NCBI GenBank assembly: GCA_019750135.1
Contig: JAIEOV010000013.1
Coordinates: 62,001-126,000, forward strand
Length of the DNA stretch: 64,000 bases
Reading direction: 5' to 3'
Source: Reyranella sp.
Lineage (GTDB): Bacteria; Pseudomonadota; Alphaproteobacteria; Reyranellales; Reyranellaceae
How positions within the stretch are numbered: position 1 is the first letter of the stretch; every line of letters begins with the position of its first letter. The notes beneath the pieces are model-generated. The model had not been told where the DNA came from, did no database searches, and worked only from the letters and a program-made list of their open reading frames with translations. The position numbers were made by a program, and so were the translations under genes. Positions 8,690 through 17,093 of this stretch are shown here, one piece after another.

Positions 8690-9424
8690 ATGGCCGTCCT
8701 GACGCTCGACCGGCTGAGCAAGCGCTTCGGCGCCCGATTGGCGGTCGATGCCGTTTCCTTCGAGGTTGGAGAGCGCGAGGTCTTCGGCCTGCTCGGACCG
8801 AACGGTTCCGGCAAGAGCACGATCCTGAGGCTCGTCACCGGTTATCTCTACCCCAACGCGGGGACGATCCGCGTTGCCGGCATCGACGTCGTACGGTCCG
8901 CCCGGGCGGCCCGCGAGCGCATCGGCTACGTGCCCGAGGATTCCCCGCTCTACGGCCACATGCGCGTCGTCGAGTACCTCTCCTTCATGGGGCGGCTGCG
9001 CGGGATCTCGGGCAGCGCCTTGGACCGCGCCATCGATGCCGCCGTCGAACGGCTGGCGCTGGGGAGCGTGCGCAAGACCATCATCGAGCGGCTGTCGCGC
9101 GGCTTCCGGCAGCGCGTGTCGCTCGCCCAGGCGGTGATGCACAAGCCGGAGCTGCTGGTGCTCGACGAGCCGAGCAACGGCCTCGACCCCCGGCAGATCA
9201 TCGAACTGCGCGGGCTGCTGAGGGACCTGGCGCAGGACTGTGCCGTGATGGTGACGTCCCACATCCTGACCGAGATCGAGCGCACGGCCGATCGCGTGGC
9301 CATCCTGCTCGATGGACGGCTGCTGACCGTGGAGCAGATCGCCCACGAGACGCTGGCGGCGCCGGTGTCGTCGCCGCTCGAGGCGTTGTTCCTGGAGCTC
9401 ACGCAGGCGAAGGCGATGCAATGA
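8690..9424 (+). CDS. ABC transporter ATP-binding protein (GldA/NosF-like)
   Basis: 244 residues. Walker A is GPNGSGKST (Lys42), the signature region LSRGFRQRVSLAQ, and Walker B LLVLDEPSNGLD, followed by the switch His in VTSHILTE. This is the ATPase class that pairs with ABC-2 type permeases, and the next gene encodes one. Its stop overlaps the permease start as ATGA. No strong ribosome site is visible at 8690. Substrate unknown. Confidence 0.93.
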   Translation: MAVLTLDRLSKRFGARLAVDAVSFEVGEREVFGLLGPNGSGKSTILRLVTGYLYPNAGTIRVAGIDVVRSARAARERIGYVPEDSPLYGHMRVVEYLSFMGRLRGISGSALDRAIDAAVERLALGSVRKTIIERLSRGFRQRVSLAQAVMHKPELLVLDEPSNGLDPRQIIELRGLLRDLAQDCAVMVTSHILTEIERTADRVAILLDGRLLTVEQIAHETLAAPVSSPLEALFLELTQAKAMQ

Positions 9425-10134
9425 TCTCAATGGGGAGCCAACTGGCGACTCTGGTGGGCAAGGAGGTCCGCGCGCTTTTCACCTCGCCGATCGCCTATGC
9501 GGTGATCGCCGTGTTCGTCGTACTGAGCGGCTACACCTTCACCGTCTCGCTGATCGTCGCCAAGCAGGCGACCCTGGTGCACATCTTCTTCCAGTCGGCG
9601 GTCCAGCTGATCCTGCTGGTGCCGCTGATCACCATGCGCCAGTTCGCCGAGGAACGGCGCAGCGGCACGCTCCAGCTCCTGTTGACGGCGCCCCTGGCCG
9701 AGGTCGACATCGTCGTCGCAAAGTTCGTCGCCTGCATGGCGGTGCTGTTGGCCATGACCAGCCTGACGCTGGTCTATGCCGCCGTGCTGGCGGCCTACGG
9801 CGATCCGGACTGGGGCCCGATCTACAGCGGCTATATCGGGCTCGTGATGCTGGGCGCGGCCCTGGTCTCGATCGGCCTGGTGATCTCGGCGCTGACGGCC
9901 AACCAGATCGTCGCTGCCGTCGTTTCCCTCGGCCTGTTCGGCATCCTCTGGTCGATCGACACGCTGGCCTCACTGCTGCCGCAGCCTTTCGAGAACTGGA
10001 TGCTCGGCCTGTCCCTGCTGGCCCATTTCACGCCCTTCGCGGTCGGCGCGATGTACCTGTCCGACGTCGGCTTTTTCCTTTCGGTCATCCTGCTCGGCCT
10101 GTTCCTGACGGTCCGGGCCTTGGCGCGGCGCTGA
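9421..10134 (+). CDS. ABC-2 family permease (GldF-like)
   Basis: 237 residues with about six membrane segments, starting KEVRALFTSPIAYAVIAVFV. The stretch MRQFAEERRSGTLQLLLTAP is the conserved coupling region of GldF/NosY-type permeases. ATG at 9421 overlaps the ATPase stop; the second ATG at 9430 is an alternative. In other bacteria such ATPase-permease pairs sit with a GldG protein and act in envelope processes rather than in proven small-solute transport. Confidence 0.88.
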   Translation: MISMGSQLATLVGKEVRALFTSPIAYAVIAVFVVLSGYTFTVSLIVAKQATLVHIFFQSAVQLILLVPLITMRQFAEERRSGTLQLLLTAPLAEVDIVVAKFVACMAVLLAMTSLTLVYAAVLAAYGDPDWGPIYSGYIGLVMLGAALVSIGLVISALTANQIVAAVVSLGLFGILWSIDTLASLLPQPFENWMLGLSLLAHFTPFAVGAMYLSDVGFFLSVILLGLFLTVRALARR

Positions 10135-10137
10135 GCG

Positions 10138-11667
10138 ATGCATCACGGGCACGAGGTCGAGTTCCATGCGCTGCTCTGGGCGGCAGGCTGGCTCGTCGCC
10201 GTGGCGATCCTGTTCGCGGCCGCCGTGCGGCTGCCGCTGGCGACCGGCCTCGGGACCATCGGATCGAGGCTCTATGCGTTGGGCTGCACCCTTGCGGGGA
10301 TCGGCGTCTGCGTTCTGGCGAACGTCGCGCTTCATCTCAACGACACCCACATCGACGTCACCCGGGAGAAGGTCTACACGCCGTCCGCCACGGCAATGGC
10401 GGTGGTCGATGAGGTCAGGACACCGGTCAGCATCACCTATTTCTACCGCTCCGACGATCCGGTCGGGCAGCGCGCCCGCGGCATCCTGGAGGTGATGGGG
10501 CGGCGCAATCCGATGCTGACCGTCGTGACCGTCGATCCCGACAAGCAGCCGGAGCTGGCGCGCCGCGAGGGCGTGCGGCTGTACAACGCCGCCATCATCG
10601 AGGCGGCCGGCCGGCGCGTCCTGATCCAGGGCACGGACGAGGCCGAAGTCGCCATCGGCATCCAGCGCGTGCTGCGCACGCGGTCGCTCACAGTCTGCTT
10701 CCTCGAGGGCCATGGCGAATTCTCGATGGACGGCTTCGAGTTCCACACGCATCTCGAGGGCGTGTCCGACCACAGCCACGGCGAAGCGTCTTCCCAGATC
10801 ATCGAGACAGCGGGTCACGGCGTCGGACGCCTGCGCCGGGTCCTGGAAGCGCAGGGTTACGTCACCCGCAAGCTCATGCTGGCGACCAGCGGTGCGGTCC
10901 CGGGCGATTGCACGGTGGTCCTGGTGGCCAACCCGCGCACGACGTTCCTGCCGGCGGAAAGCGCCGCGCTGCGGTCCTATCTCGCCGGCGGCGGCAGCGC
11001 GCTGTTCATGCTCGACCTCGGTTTCGTGCCGGAGGCAGGCCTCGCGAAGCTGCTGTCGGACCTCGGCGTCCAGCTCGAGCAGCAGGTGGTCGTCGATCCG
11101 CTGAGCCACTATCACCGCGATGCCGAGATGGTGGCGGTGACGGGCTATGATCCGCATCCCATCACCCGCACGCTGTCGCTGACGTTCTTTCCGGGTATCC
11201 GGCCGCTGACCTTGACGCAGCCGGCGCCGGGCGTGGAGGTGACGCCAATCCTGCAGAGCAGCCGCGACAGTTACACCCGGCTCGTGTCGTCTGCCGATGC
11301 GCGCACGGTCTCGGGCGCCTCCAGCCCGGCAGCCCAGGTTGCCGAGGTGAGGCCGCGCATCCTGGGTGTCGCGGCCGAGGGGATGCTTGCGCCGGGGGCG
11401 CCGCCGTTCCGGGCGGTGGTGATCGGCGATGGCGACTTCGCCAGCAATTCCTTCCTGCCCTACATGTCCAACAGCGACCTGATGGTGGCGTCGGTTCGAT
11501 GGCTGGCGCACGAGGAGCGGGGCACGGCCGTGCGCACCCGCATCCCCGTGCCGCCGATGATCCTGCTGACGGCGGCGCAGAGCCGCTGGATCTTCATCGT
11601 GATCGTCATCCTGCTGCCGCTGATGGTGATCGGCGTCGGCGGCGTGGTCTGGTGGATGAGACGATGA
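10138..11667 (+). CDS. GldG-family auxiliary protein of the ABC system
   Basis: 509 residues. Two membrane segments near the N-terminus (about 15-70) and one at the C-terminus (IFIVIVILLPLMVIGVGGVV) bracket a large extracytoplasmic domain. It begins with DVTREKVYTPSATAMAVVDEV, the family signature (normally LT..K.YTLS). FLEGHGEF and the internal YLAGGGSALFMLDL match the ABC_transp_aux fold. A His/Glu-rich insertion lies at about 200-225. It starts 3 bp after the permease stop and its own stop overlaps the next start, so it belongs to one operon. Confidence 0.85.
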   Translation: MHHGHEVEFHALLWAAGWLVAVAILFAAAVRLPLATGLGTIGSRLYALGCTLAGIGVCVLANVALHLNDTHIDVTREKVYTPSATAMAVVDEVRTPVSITYFYRSDDPVGQRARGILEVMGRRNPMLTVVTVDPDKQPELARREGVRLYNAAIIEAAGRRVLIQGTDEAEVAIGIQRVLRTRSLTVCFLEGHGEFSMDGFEFHTHLEGVSDHSHGEASSQIIETAGHGVGRLRRVLEAQGYVTRKLMLATSGAVPGDCTVVLVANPRTTFLPAESAALRSYLAGGGSALFMLDLGFVPEAGLAKLLSDLGVQLEQQVVVDPLSHYHRDAEMVAVTGYDPHPITRTLSLTFFPGIRPLTLTQPAPGVEVTPILQSSRDSYTRLVSSADARTVSGASSPAAQVAEVRPRILGVAAEGMLAPGAPPFRAVVIGDGDFASNSFLPYMSNSDLMVASVRWLAHEERGTAVRTRIPVPPMILLTAAQSRWIFIVIVILLPLMVIGVGGVVWWMRR

Positions 11668-12218
11668 ACGCACTCTCGCTCCGGCGCCTCGCCCTGCCGC
11701 TGCTCGCCGTGCTGGCGTTGGCCTACCTCGCGGCGATGGTGCTGGTCGGCGCCCAGCCGGTGCAGCGCCAGCTCGTGAAGTTCGAAGCCAAGGGCGTGCT
11801 GCCGATCGAGCCGGAGGCGGTGCAACGGGTCACGCTCGGGCGCGGCGGGCGGCAGCTCGTGCTGGTGCGCCGTGGCGAAGGCGGCTGGGCGCTGGAGGCC
11901 GGCGGCGCAGTCGAAGGGGCGGCGGCGACCCACCTCGATACCGCGGTAAAAATGCTGCACCGGTCGGGGCCGGTCCGCGAGATCGCCGCGGAGGAACTGT
12001 CGGGCGTCGACACGCGCCCGTTCGGCCTCGACGAGCCGGTCGTGGTGGCAACGCTTGCCGGCACGGGCGGGCGCCCGCTGACGGTGCGCTTCGGCGCCCT
12101 CAATCCGGAGGGCTTCCTGCAGTACATGCGGATCGACGGCGATCCCAAGGTCTACCTGATGTCGCGCTTCATCGGCGCCGAGTGGTTGGCGGCGCTGGAG
12201 GGCATGAAGCCGCAATGA
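11664..12218 (+). CDS. DUF4340-type membrane-anchored protein
   Basis: 184 residues. One N-terminal membrane segment (LALPLLAVLALAYLAAMVLV) precedes a soluble region with the DUF4340 pattern: a short strand block (VQRVTLGRGGRQLVLVRRG), then GWALE, then DTRPFGLDEP. DUF4340 proteins commonly sit next to GldG genes, as here. It is shorter than many family members. Starts by ATGA overlap with the GldG-like gene and ends by ATGA overlap with the HupE/UreJ gene. Function unknown. Confidence 0.75.
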   Translation: MNALSLRRLALPLLAVLALAYLAAMVLVGAQPVQRQLVKFEAKGVLPIEPEAVQRVTLGRGGRQLVLVRRGEGGWALEAGGAVEGAAATHLDTAVKMLHRSGPVREIAAEELSGVDTRPFGLDEPVVVATLAGTGGRPLTVRFGALNPEGFLQYMRIDGDPKVYLMSRFIGAEWLAALEGMKPQ

Positions 12219-13252
12219 GGTGGCTCGACGCCCTTGTCGCCGCAGCGGTCGCGATGCTCGCCGTCGGCGCAGCCGTCGCGCACACCGGAGGGACCACCGG
12301 CTACGCCACCGTGTCGGTGGCCGGGCAGTCGGTGCGCTACGCGCTCTCCCTGCCTGGCGAAGGCCTAGGCGATGCCACCCGGGACCTGCGCGAATTCGCG
12401 GCGGCGGTCGCGCGGCATGTCGCGATCGAAGCCGACGGCGCCGCGTGCTCGGGCGTCCCGTCGGAGACGAGGCCGCCATCGGCCGGACGCCCCAACATCG
12501 AGATCGTGGTGCTCTATGCCTGTGCGGCGCCCATCCGCACGCTGTCGATCCGCGATGGCATCGACGCCTTGCTCGGCGCCGATCATCACACGATCGCCGA
12601 CATCCAATGGCCGGGCGGCGCCAGGCAGGTGATATTCGAGAAGGGCCAGCGCTCGGCCAGCGTTGCCATCGCCAGCGGTGCTGCGGCCGAGAGCAAGCCG
12701 ACCAGCAAGTTCGTCTTCTACCTCCGCCTCGGTGTCGAGCACATCATCGGCGGCATCGACCATCTGCTGTTCCTGCTGGCCTTGCTCGCGCTCTCCACCA
12801 GCCTTTGGCAGACGGTGAAGATCGTCACCGCCTTCACGGTGGCCCACAGCATCACCTTGAGCCTGGCCGTCCTTGGCCTGGTCGACGTGCCGTCGTCGAT
12901 CGTGGAGCCGCTGATCGCCGCCTCGATCGTCTGGGTCGCCGTGGAGAACCTCGTCGCGCCAACCGGGGCGGGGCGACGCTGGCTGATCGCGGCGGTCTTC
13001 GGCCTGATCCACGGCCTGGGCTTCGCCTCGGCGCTCGCCGAACTCGGCCTGCCGCGCGACGCGCTGGTGGGGGCGCTGGTCGGCTTCAATCTCGGTGTCG
13101 AGCTCGGCCAACTCGCCTTCGTCGTCGTCGTCATGCCGCCGCTCGTCTGGGCGTCGCGTCCCGGCCGCCTGCCGCGCCTGCCGCGGATCCTGTCGGCGAT
13201 CGTGGCGCTGGTCGGCGCAGTGTGGTTCGTGGAGCGGATCGTTGCCCTATGA
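12215..13252 (+). CDS. HupE/UreJ family membrane protein
   Basis: 345 residues. A signal peptide (LVAAAVAMLAVGAAVAHTGG) leads to an extracytoplasmic domain of about 150 residues and then about six membrane helices. These carry the family motifs HIIGGIDHLLFLLALL, VAHSITLSLA, GLIHGLGFA and NLGVELGQLAF, rich in His, Asp and Glu inside the membrane. HupE and UreJ proteins are linked to nickel transport for hydrogenase and urease. No such enzyme gene is visible here, but NikR lies 8 kb away. As the last member of the GldF/GldG/DUF4340 operon it may instead serve that envelope system. Confidence 0.88.
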   Translation: MRWLDALVAAAVAMLAVGAAVAHTGGTTGYATVSVAGQSVRYALSLPGEGLGDATRDLREFAAAVARHVAIEADGAACSGVPSETRPPSAGRPNIEIVVLYACAAPIRTLSIRDGIDALLGADHHTIADIQWPGGARQVIFEKGQRSASVAIASGAAAESKPTSKFVFYLRLGVEHIIGGIDHLLFLLALLALSTSLWQTVKIVTAFTVAHSITLSLAVLGLVDVPSSIVEPLIAASIVWVAVENLVAPTGAGRRWLIAAVFGLIHGLGFASALAELGLPRDALVGALVGFNLGVELGQLAFVVVVMPPLVWASRPGRLPRLPRILSAIVALVGAVWFVERIVAL

Positions 13253-13287
13253 AAGGGCGCAACGGGCAGCGGTTGGCGTCGATGCAA

Positions 13288-15093
13288 TCACTTCGTCAGG
13301 TTGCGAAAGATGCAGGAGTCGACGTCTTCGCCCGATAGCGCCGCGCGCTTCGACCATTGCCAAAGCGGGCTCCAGTAGGCCTCGAGCACTTCAGCGGCCG
13401 CCCGGCGATCGTCGACGATGTATCCGAATTCCTGAAGGTTGACGGGGTAGACATTGTCCGAACCGATATAGAAGAGTCGGTCGTCGACCATCCAGAGCTT
13501 GGCATGATTGCCGATCGCCTCACCGCGCGGCCACGATGCGTCCGGTCCGAAGCGCAACGGCGCGAGATGGATATGAGTGCACAACAGCGCGTTGATGGGA
13601 TCGGGACCTTTTCTGACCTGGTAGCGTGCCATCGGATCGCGGGCGTCGACCTGCTTCTGCACCTTGTCGCGCAAATGGCGAGCGAAGGCGGCGAAACTGA
13701 CGTCGTTCGAGTAGCTCTGACCGGTATTGCCGGAGGCGCCGCGGTTGGACAGCACGATGTAGACGTGGCCGTCGCGCTTTTCGATGAATTCGAGCAGACG
13801 ATCGAGCGTGCTCTCGGGAAACAGGGCGTCGGAACGGCCCAGAATGAAGCCGAAATCCTGTTGCGACATGCGTACCGTGTGCCGCGCCGCGCCGAAGGCA
13901 AGGTCGCGCGCAAGTTCGCTGTGGTTGGCGAAGTCCTTCGTGATGCCCGCGCCCAGCCGCCCGACGGCGAGCACCGGAACGCCGTCTCCCGACGTTGCCG
14001 TCAGCCGTGCGGGAGGTGGCGCCGGGGGACATGTCCCGCTCACCTCGCTCGCCCCACCGGAGTAGCTCGCCAGTTGCACGACTGCACTCTTGCCAGCGTG
14101 GGTACAAACGAAATCCCAGAGCCGATCGGCGAAGCGCGACGCGCTGCCTGCGGCAGGTCCTTGCAGTCGCATTGAGAGGTCATGCACCGGCTTGTCGACC
14201 AGATAGTCTTCGGACCATAGATTGTGGCCGCCGACCAGGGCCTCCCTGCCATCGACTGCAATGATCTTGGCGTGCGGCCAGGAAAAGCTCCGGCACGACG
14301 CTTCTGCGGTGCAGGACCGCATGGTGGCGACACTTATGCTGAGCTGCCCACCCGGCGGCAGCCCTGACGTGAGGGATGACAGGAGCGCTGCCGCGTCGGC
14401 TCCCTCGGGGGGATACTGTCCGACGATGATACGCACGGTAACTGGCCGGCCAGCGGCTGCAAGATCACTCAAGCCGGCGTGCAAGGCCGCGAGAAAGCGA
14501 GTGTTCGGCACGGGCTGCAGGGCTGCGATATCGACGTTGTGCCGGGCCCCGGCCACCAGGTCATGCACAGGCAGCATCAGTGCATCGGAATGACCGAAGC
14601 AGACTTGGCGCCTCGCCTGGGATGCACCGGGGGACGGCCAGATCGGTGCGCAGGTGCCGCCGTTCGGGCAGTCGGCATCGCTTCGGCAGGCTGGCAGCAT
14701 GATGTCGGGTTGGCAGTCACGGCAGTCGAATGGATAGAAGGGAAGGTCGCTGGCGCGACGTCCCCATCGATTTGGACTTTGCACCAGCCAGCGCGGCGGC
14801 AGGCTGTTTCCATGGGTCAGCTCGTAGGTGATTCCGGCAAAAGCTCGCTTGGGATCGCTCTTTGCGACCTCACGCTGCAGTTGTTCGAGTAGGGGAGGTC
14901 CGGCGGTCTCATCGGGTACGCCGATATCGTGTTCTCGAATGAGGTCGGCGAGCGGTGTTGCGGCTCCGTCGGCGCTGAATCCCCGCTCGCCAGACCCACC
15001 GCGCCACGCGGTGTTCGGAAGGTCGCCGCCGCACGCCGCGAGGCCGGCCAGGGTCGTCGCCACGATCAGGGCGCGAAAGAGTGGAAACATCAT
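13288..15093 (-). CDS. phospholipase D-like domain lipoprotein
   Basis: 601 residues. The lipobox LAACGG follows a hydrophobic signal, so an acylated, envelope-anchored protein is predicted. Two HKD motifs are present: HAKIIAVDG (His274, Lys276) with GGHNLW downstream, and HAKLWMVDD (His530, Lys532) with GSDNVYP, as in active phospholipase D-superfamily enzymes. A Cys-rich stretch near 130-165 (FDCRDCQPD, CRSDADCPNGGTC) suggests disulfides. Substrate may be a phospholipid, nucleic acid or other phosphodiester. It is convergent with the HupE/UreJ gene. Confidence 0.85.
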   Translation of the reverse strand: MMFPLFRALIVATTLAGLAACGGDLPNTAWRGGSGERGFSADGAATPLADLIREHDIGVPDETAGPPLLEQLQREVAKSDPKRAFAGITYELTHGNSLPPRWLVQSPNRWGRRASDLPFYPFDCRDCQPDIMLPACRSDADCPNGGTCAPIWPSPGASQARRQVCFGHSDALMLPVHDLVAGARHNVDIAALQPVPNTRFLAALHAGLSDLAAAGRPVTVRIIVGQYPPEGADAAALLSSLTSGLPPGGQLSISVATMRSCTAEASCRSFSWPHAKIIAVDGREALVGGHNLWSEDYLVDKPVHDLSMRLQGPAAGSASRFADRLWDFVCTHAGKSAVVQLASYSGGASEVSGTCPPAPPPARLTATSGDGVPVLAVGRLGAGITKDFANHSELARDLAFGAARHTVRMSQQDFGFILGRSDALFPESTLDRLLEFIEKRDGHVYIVLSNRGASGNTGQSYSNDVSFAAFARHLRDKVQKQVDARDPMARYQVRKGPDPINALLCTHIHLAPLRFGPDASWPRGEAIGNHAKLWMVDDRLFYIGSDNVYPVNLQEFGYIVDDRRAAAEVLEAYWSPLWQWSKRAALSGEDVDSCIFRNLTK

Positions 15094-15248
15094 TCGTTAC
15101 AGGTAGGGCTCCCCGCCGGGGTAACGCATCGATCGTCTTCTGGTTCCTGCGGTCGGGAATGCTGGCGGGTCGCACATGAAGTGCGCCGATGAGGCTCGCG
15201 AAGCGACAGCAGTTTTGCTTTGATGGCGCCAACGATCCGGGAGGAGAT

Positions 15249-16544
15249 ATGATCAAAGTGGTTCGCCTTGCCGCTGTCGCGGCACTCGTGTTTTCCATTG
15301 CCTTGCCAGCCGCCGCTCAGGGCATCCCCAAGGCGCAGTCGCCCGAGGAGGTGGGCTTCGTCGCGACGCGGCTGAAGCGCCTGTCGGACCGCATCGAGGA
15401 GGGCGTCAAGAACAACGAGCTGCCCGGCGCGGTCGTGCTGATCGCGCGCAACGGCAAGCTGGTGATGTTCGATTCCTTCGGCTTCCGCGACAAGGACGCC
15501 AAGGCGCCGATGACCAACGATACCATCTTCCGCATCGCCTCGATGACCAAGCCCATCGTCAGCGTCGCCGCCATCATGCTGATGGAGGAAGGCAAGCTGA
15601 CCCTGGCCGACCCGGTGTCGCGCTACATCCCGGCCTTCGCCGACACCAAGGTCGCGGTCGAGAAGAAGAAGGAGGACGGCACGGTCGAGTATGATCTGGA
15701 GCCGCAGACCCGGCCGATGACCGTGCAGGACCTGCTGCGCCACACCTCGGGCCTGACCTACGGCGCGCCGGGCGCCAACCGGCTGAAGCAGTCCTATCTC
15801 GACATGAACGTGAACGACCGCAACCAGACGACCGCCGAGATGGCCGACAAGCTCGCCAAGCTATCGCTGGTCTACCAGCCCGGCACGACGTGGGAATATT
15901 CCATGTCGACCGACGTGCTGGGCCGCGTCGTTGAGGTCGCCTCGGGCATGCCGCTCGACAAGTTCATCGAGGAGCGCATCACCAAGCCGCTCAAGATGGG
16001 CGACACCGGCTTCGAGGTTCCCGCCGACAAGAAGGCGCGCGGCGCCAAGCCGATGAAGGAGGGGCCCAAGAACGAGGTGCCCTCGATCCCCGACGTCACC
16101 GAGAAGTTCACCTGGCGGTCGGGGGGCGGCGGCATGGTGTCGACCGCGGCCGACTATGCGCGCTTTCTGCAGATGTTCGCCAATGGCGGCCAGCTCGACG
16201 GCGTGCGGCTGATCTCGCGCAAGAGCATCGACCTGATGACGGCCGATGCGCTGCCACCGGACATCAAGATGGGCGCCGGCATGCAGACCTTCGAGGCCCT
16301 CGAGCCCAGTGGGCGCATGGGCCAGGGCTTCGGCCTTGGCTTCGCCGTGCGCACCGACCAGGGCCGCAATCCGCTGCCCGGCTCGCCCGGCGACTACTAC
16401 TGGGGCGGCGCCTACGGCACCTATTTCTGGCATGATCCGCGGGAGCGCATGTACGTCGTGTTCATGATGCAGTCGCCGGTGGCGCGGCTGCGCTACCGCT
16501 ACCTGCTGCGCGATCTCGTCTACCAGGCGCTGATCGGGAATTAG
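15249..16544 (+). CDS. serine hydrolase, class C beta-lactamase-like
   Basis: 431 residues with a Sec signal peptide ending ALPAAAQ. The SxxK nucleophile is ASMTK (Ser98, Lys101). The second motif region reads WEYSMSTDVLGRVVE, where classical class C enzymes have YxN. The third is GGAYGTYFW in place of KTG. This set is typical of esterase or carboxypeptidase-like family members (EstB type) rather than of true beta-lactamases. GGGAGGAG precedes the ATG at 15249; the longer frame from 15189 would hide the signal peptide. Confidence 0.87.
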   Translation: MIKVVRLAAVAALVFSIALPAAAQGIPKAQSPEEVGFVATRLKRLSDRIEEGVKNNELPGAVVLIARNGKLVMFDSFGFRDKDAKAPMTNDTIFRIASMTKPIVSVAAIMLMEEGKLTLADPVSRYIPAFADTKVAVEKKKEDGTVEYDLEPQTRPMTVQDLLRHTSGLTYGAPGANRLKQSYLDMNVNDRNQTTAEMADKLAKLSLVYQPGTTWEYSMSTDVLGRVVEVASGMPLDKFIEERITKPLKMGDTGFEVPADKKARGAKPMKEGPKNEVPSIPDVTEKFTWRSGGGGMVSTAADYARFLQMFANGGQLDGVRLISRKSIDLMTADALPPDIKMGAGMQTFEALEPSGRMGQGFGLGFAVRTDQGRNPLPGSPGDYYWGGAYGTYFWHDPRERMYVVFMMQSPVARLRYRYLLRDLVYQALIGN

Positions 16545-16550
16545 GAGAGG

Positions 16551-16635
16551 AAAGGTCCCTCGGCCTTCGGCCTCGGGATGACACCGGGCGCTTACCACAG
16601 CCCCTTTGTCATCCCGAGCGGCGCGAGGGACCTTT
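16551..16635. repeat. paired inverted repeat, family A, copy 2
   Basis: AAAGGTCCCTCG...CTCGGGATGAC (16551-16582) faces TTTGTCATCCCGAG...GAGGGACCTTT (16605-16635). Here the outward-facing order is the reverse of the other three copies, yet the halves can still pair. It begins 6 bp after the serine hydrolase stop and ends just before the hsp20 gene. Confidence 0.85.
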
Positions 16636-16667
16636 GAAGCATCCCAACCACTTCCTATATGGGACCA

Positions 16668-17093
16668 ATGGCTAACCAAGATCCCCGCAACTGGATGTGG
16701 TCCGAGGCGCTGCAGATGCTGGCGCGGGCGGAGCGGCTGCATCGCGAAGTGTTCACGCCGCCCCAGGTTTCGCGGCGCGGCGTCAATTGGGAGCCGCCGA
16801 CCGACGTGCTCGAGACCCAGGACGCCGTCCTGGTCCTGGTCGCCTTGCCCGGCGTCGATCCCGACAAGGTCGAGATCGTCATCCACAATGGGGGGCTGTC
16901 GATCGCCGGCGAGCGCGTGCTGCCGCAGGAGCTGCGCACCGCCACCATCCATCGCCTGGAGTTGCCGCAGGGCCGCTTCGAACGCCACATCCCGCTGCCG
17001 GCCGGCCGCTACGAGGCGCCGAAGAGCGCCGTCGTCAACGGCTGCCTGGTGATCCGGCTGCCCAAGGCATCCCGGCCGAGGAGCGCGCCATGA
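16668..17093 (+). CDS. Hsp20/alpha-crystallin family small heat-shock protein
   Basis: 141 residues. After an N-terminal region rich in aromatics, the alpha-crystallin domain runs from about WEPPTDVLETQDAVLVLVALPGV to VNGCLVIRLPKA. It includes the conserved LPGVDPDKVEI and GRYEAPKSAVVNGCLVIRLP. It lacks the C-terminal IxI motif. Such proteins hold unfolding clients in the cytoplasm. ATG at 16668 gives a family-like start (MANQDPRNWMW); 16659 is an in-frame alternative. Its stop overlaps the lon start as ATGA. Confidence 0.88.
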   Translation: MANQDPRNWMWSEALQMLARAERLHREVFTPPQVSRRGVNWEPPTDVLETQDAVLVLVALPGVDPDKVEIVIHNGGLSIAGERVLPQELRTATIHRLELPQGRFERHIPLPAGRYEAPKSAVVNGCLVIRLPKASRPRSAP

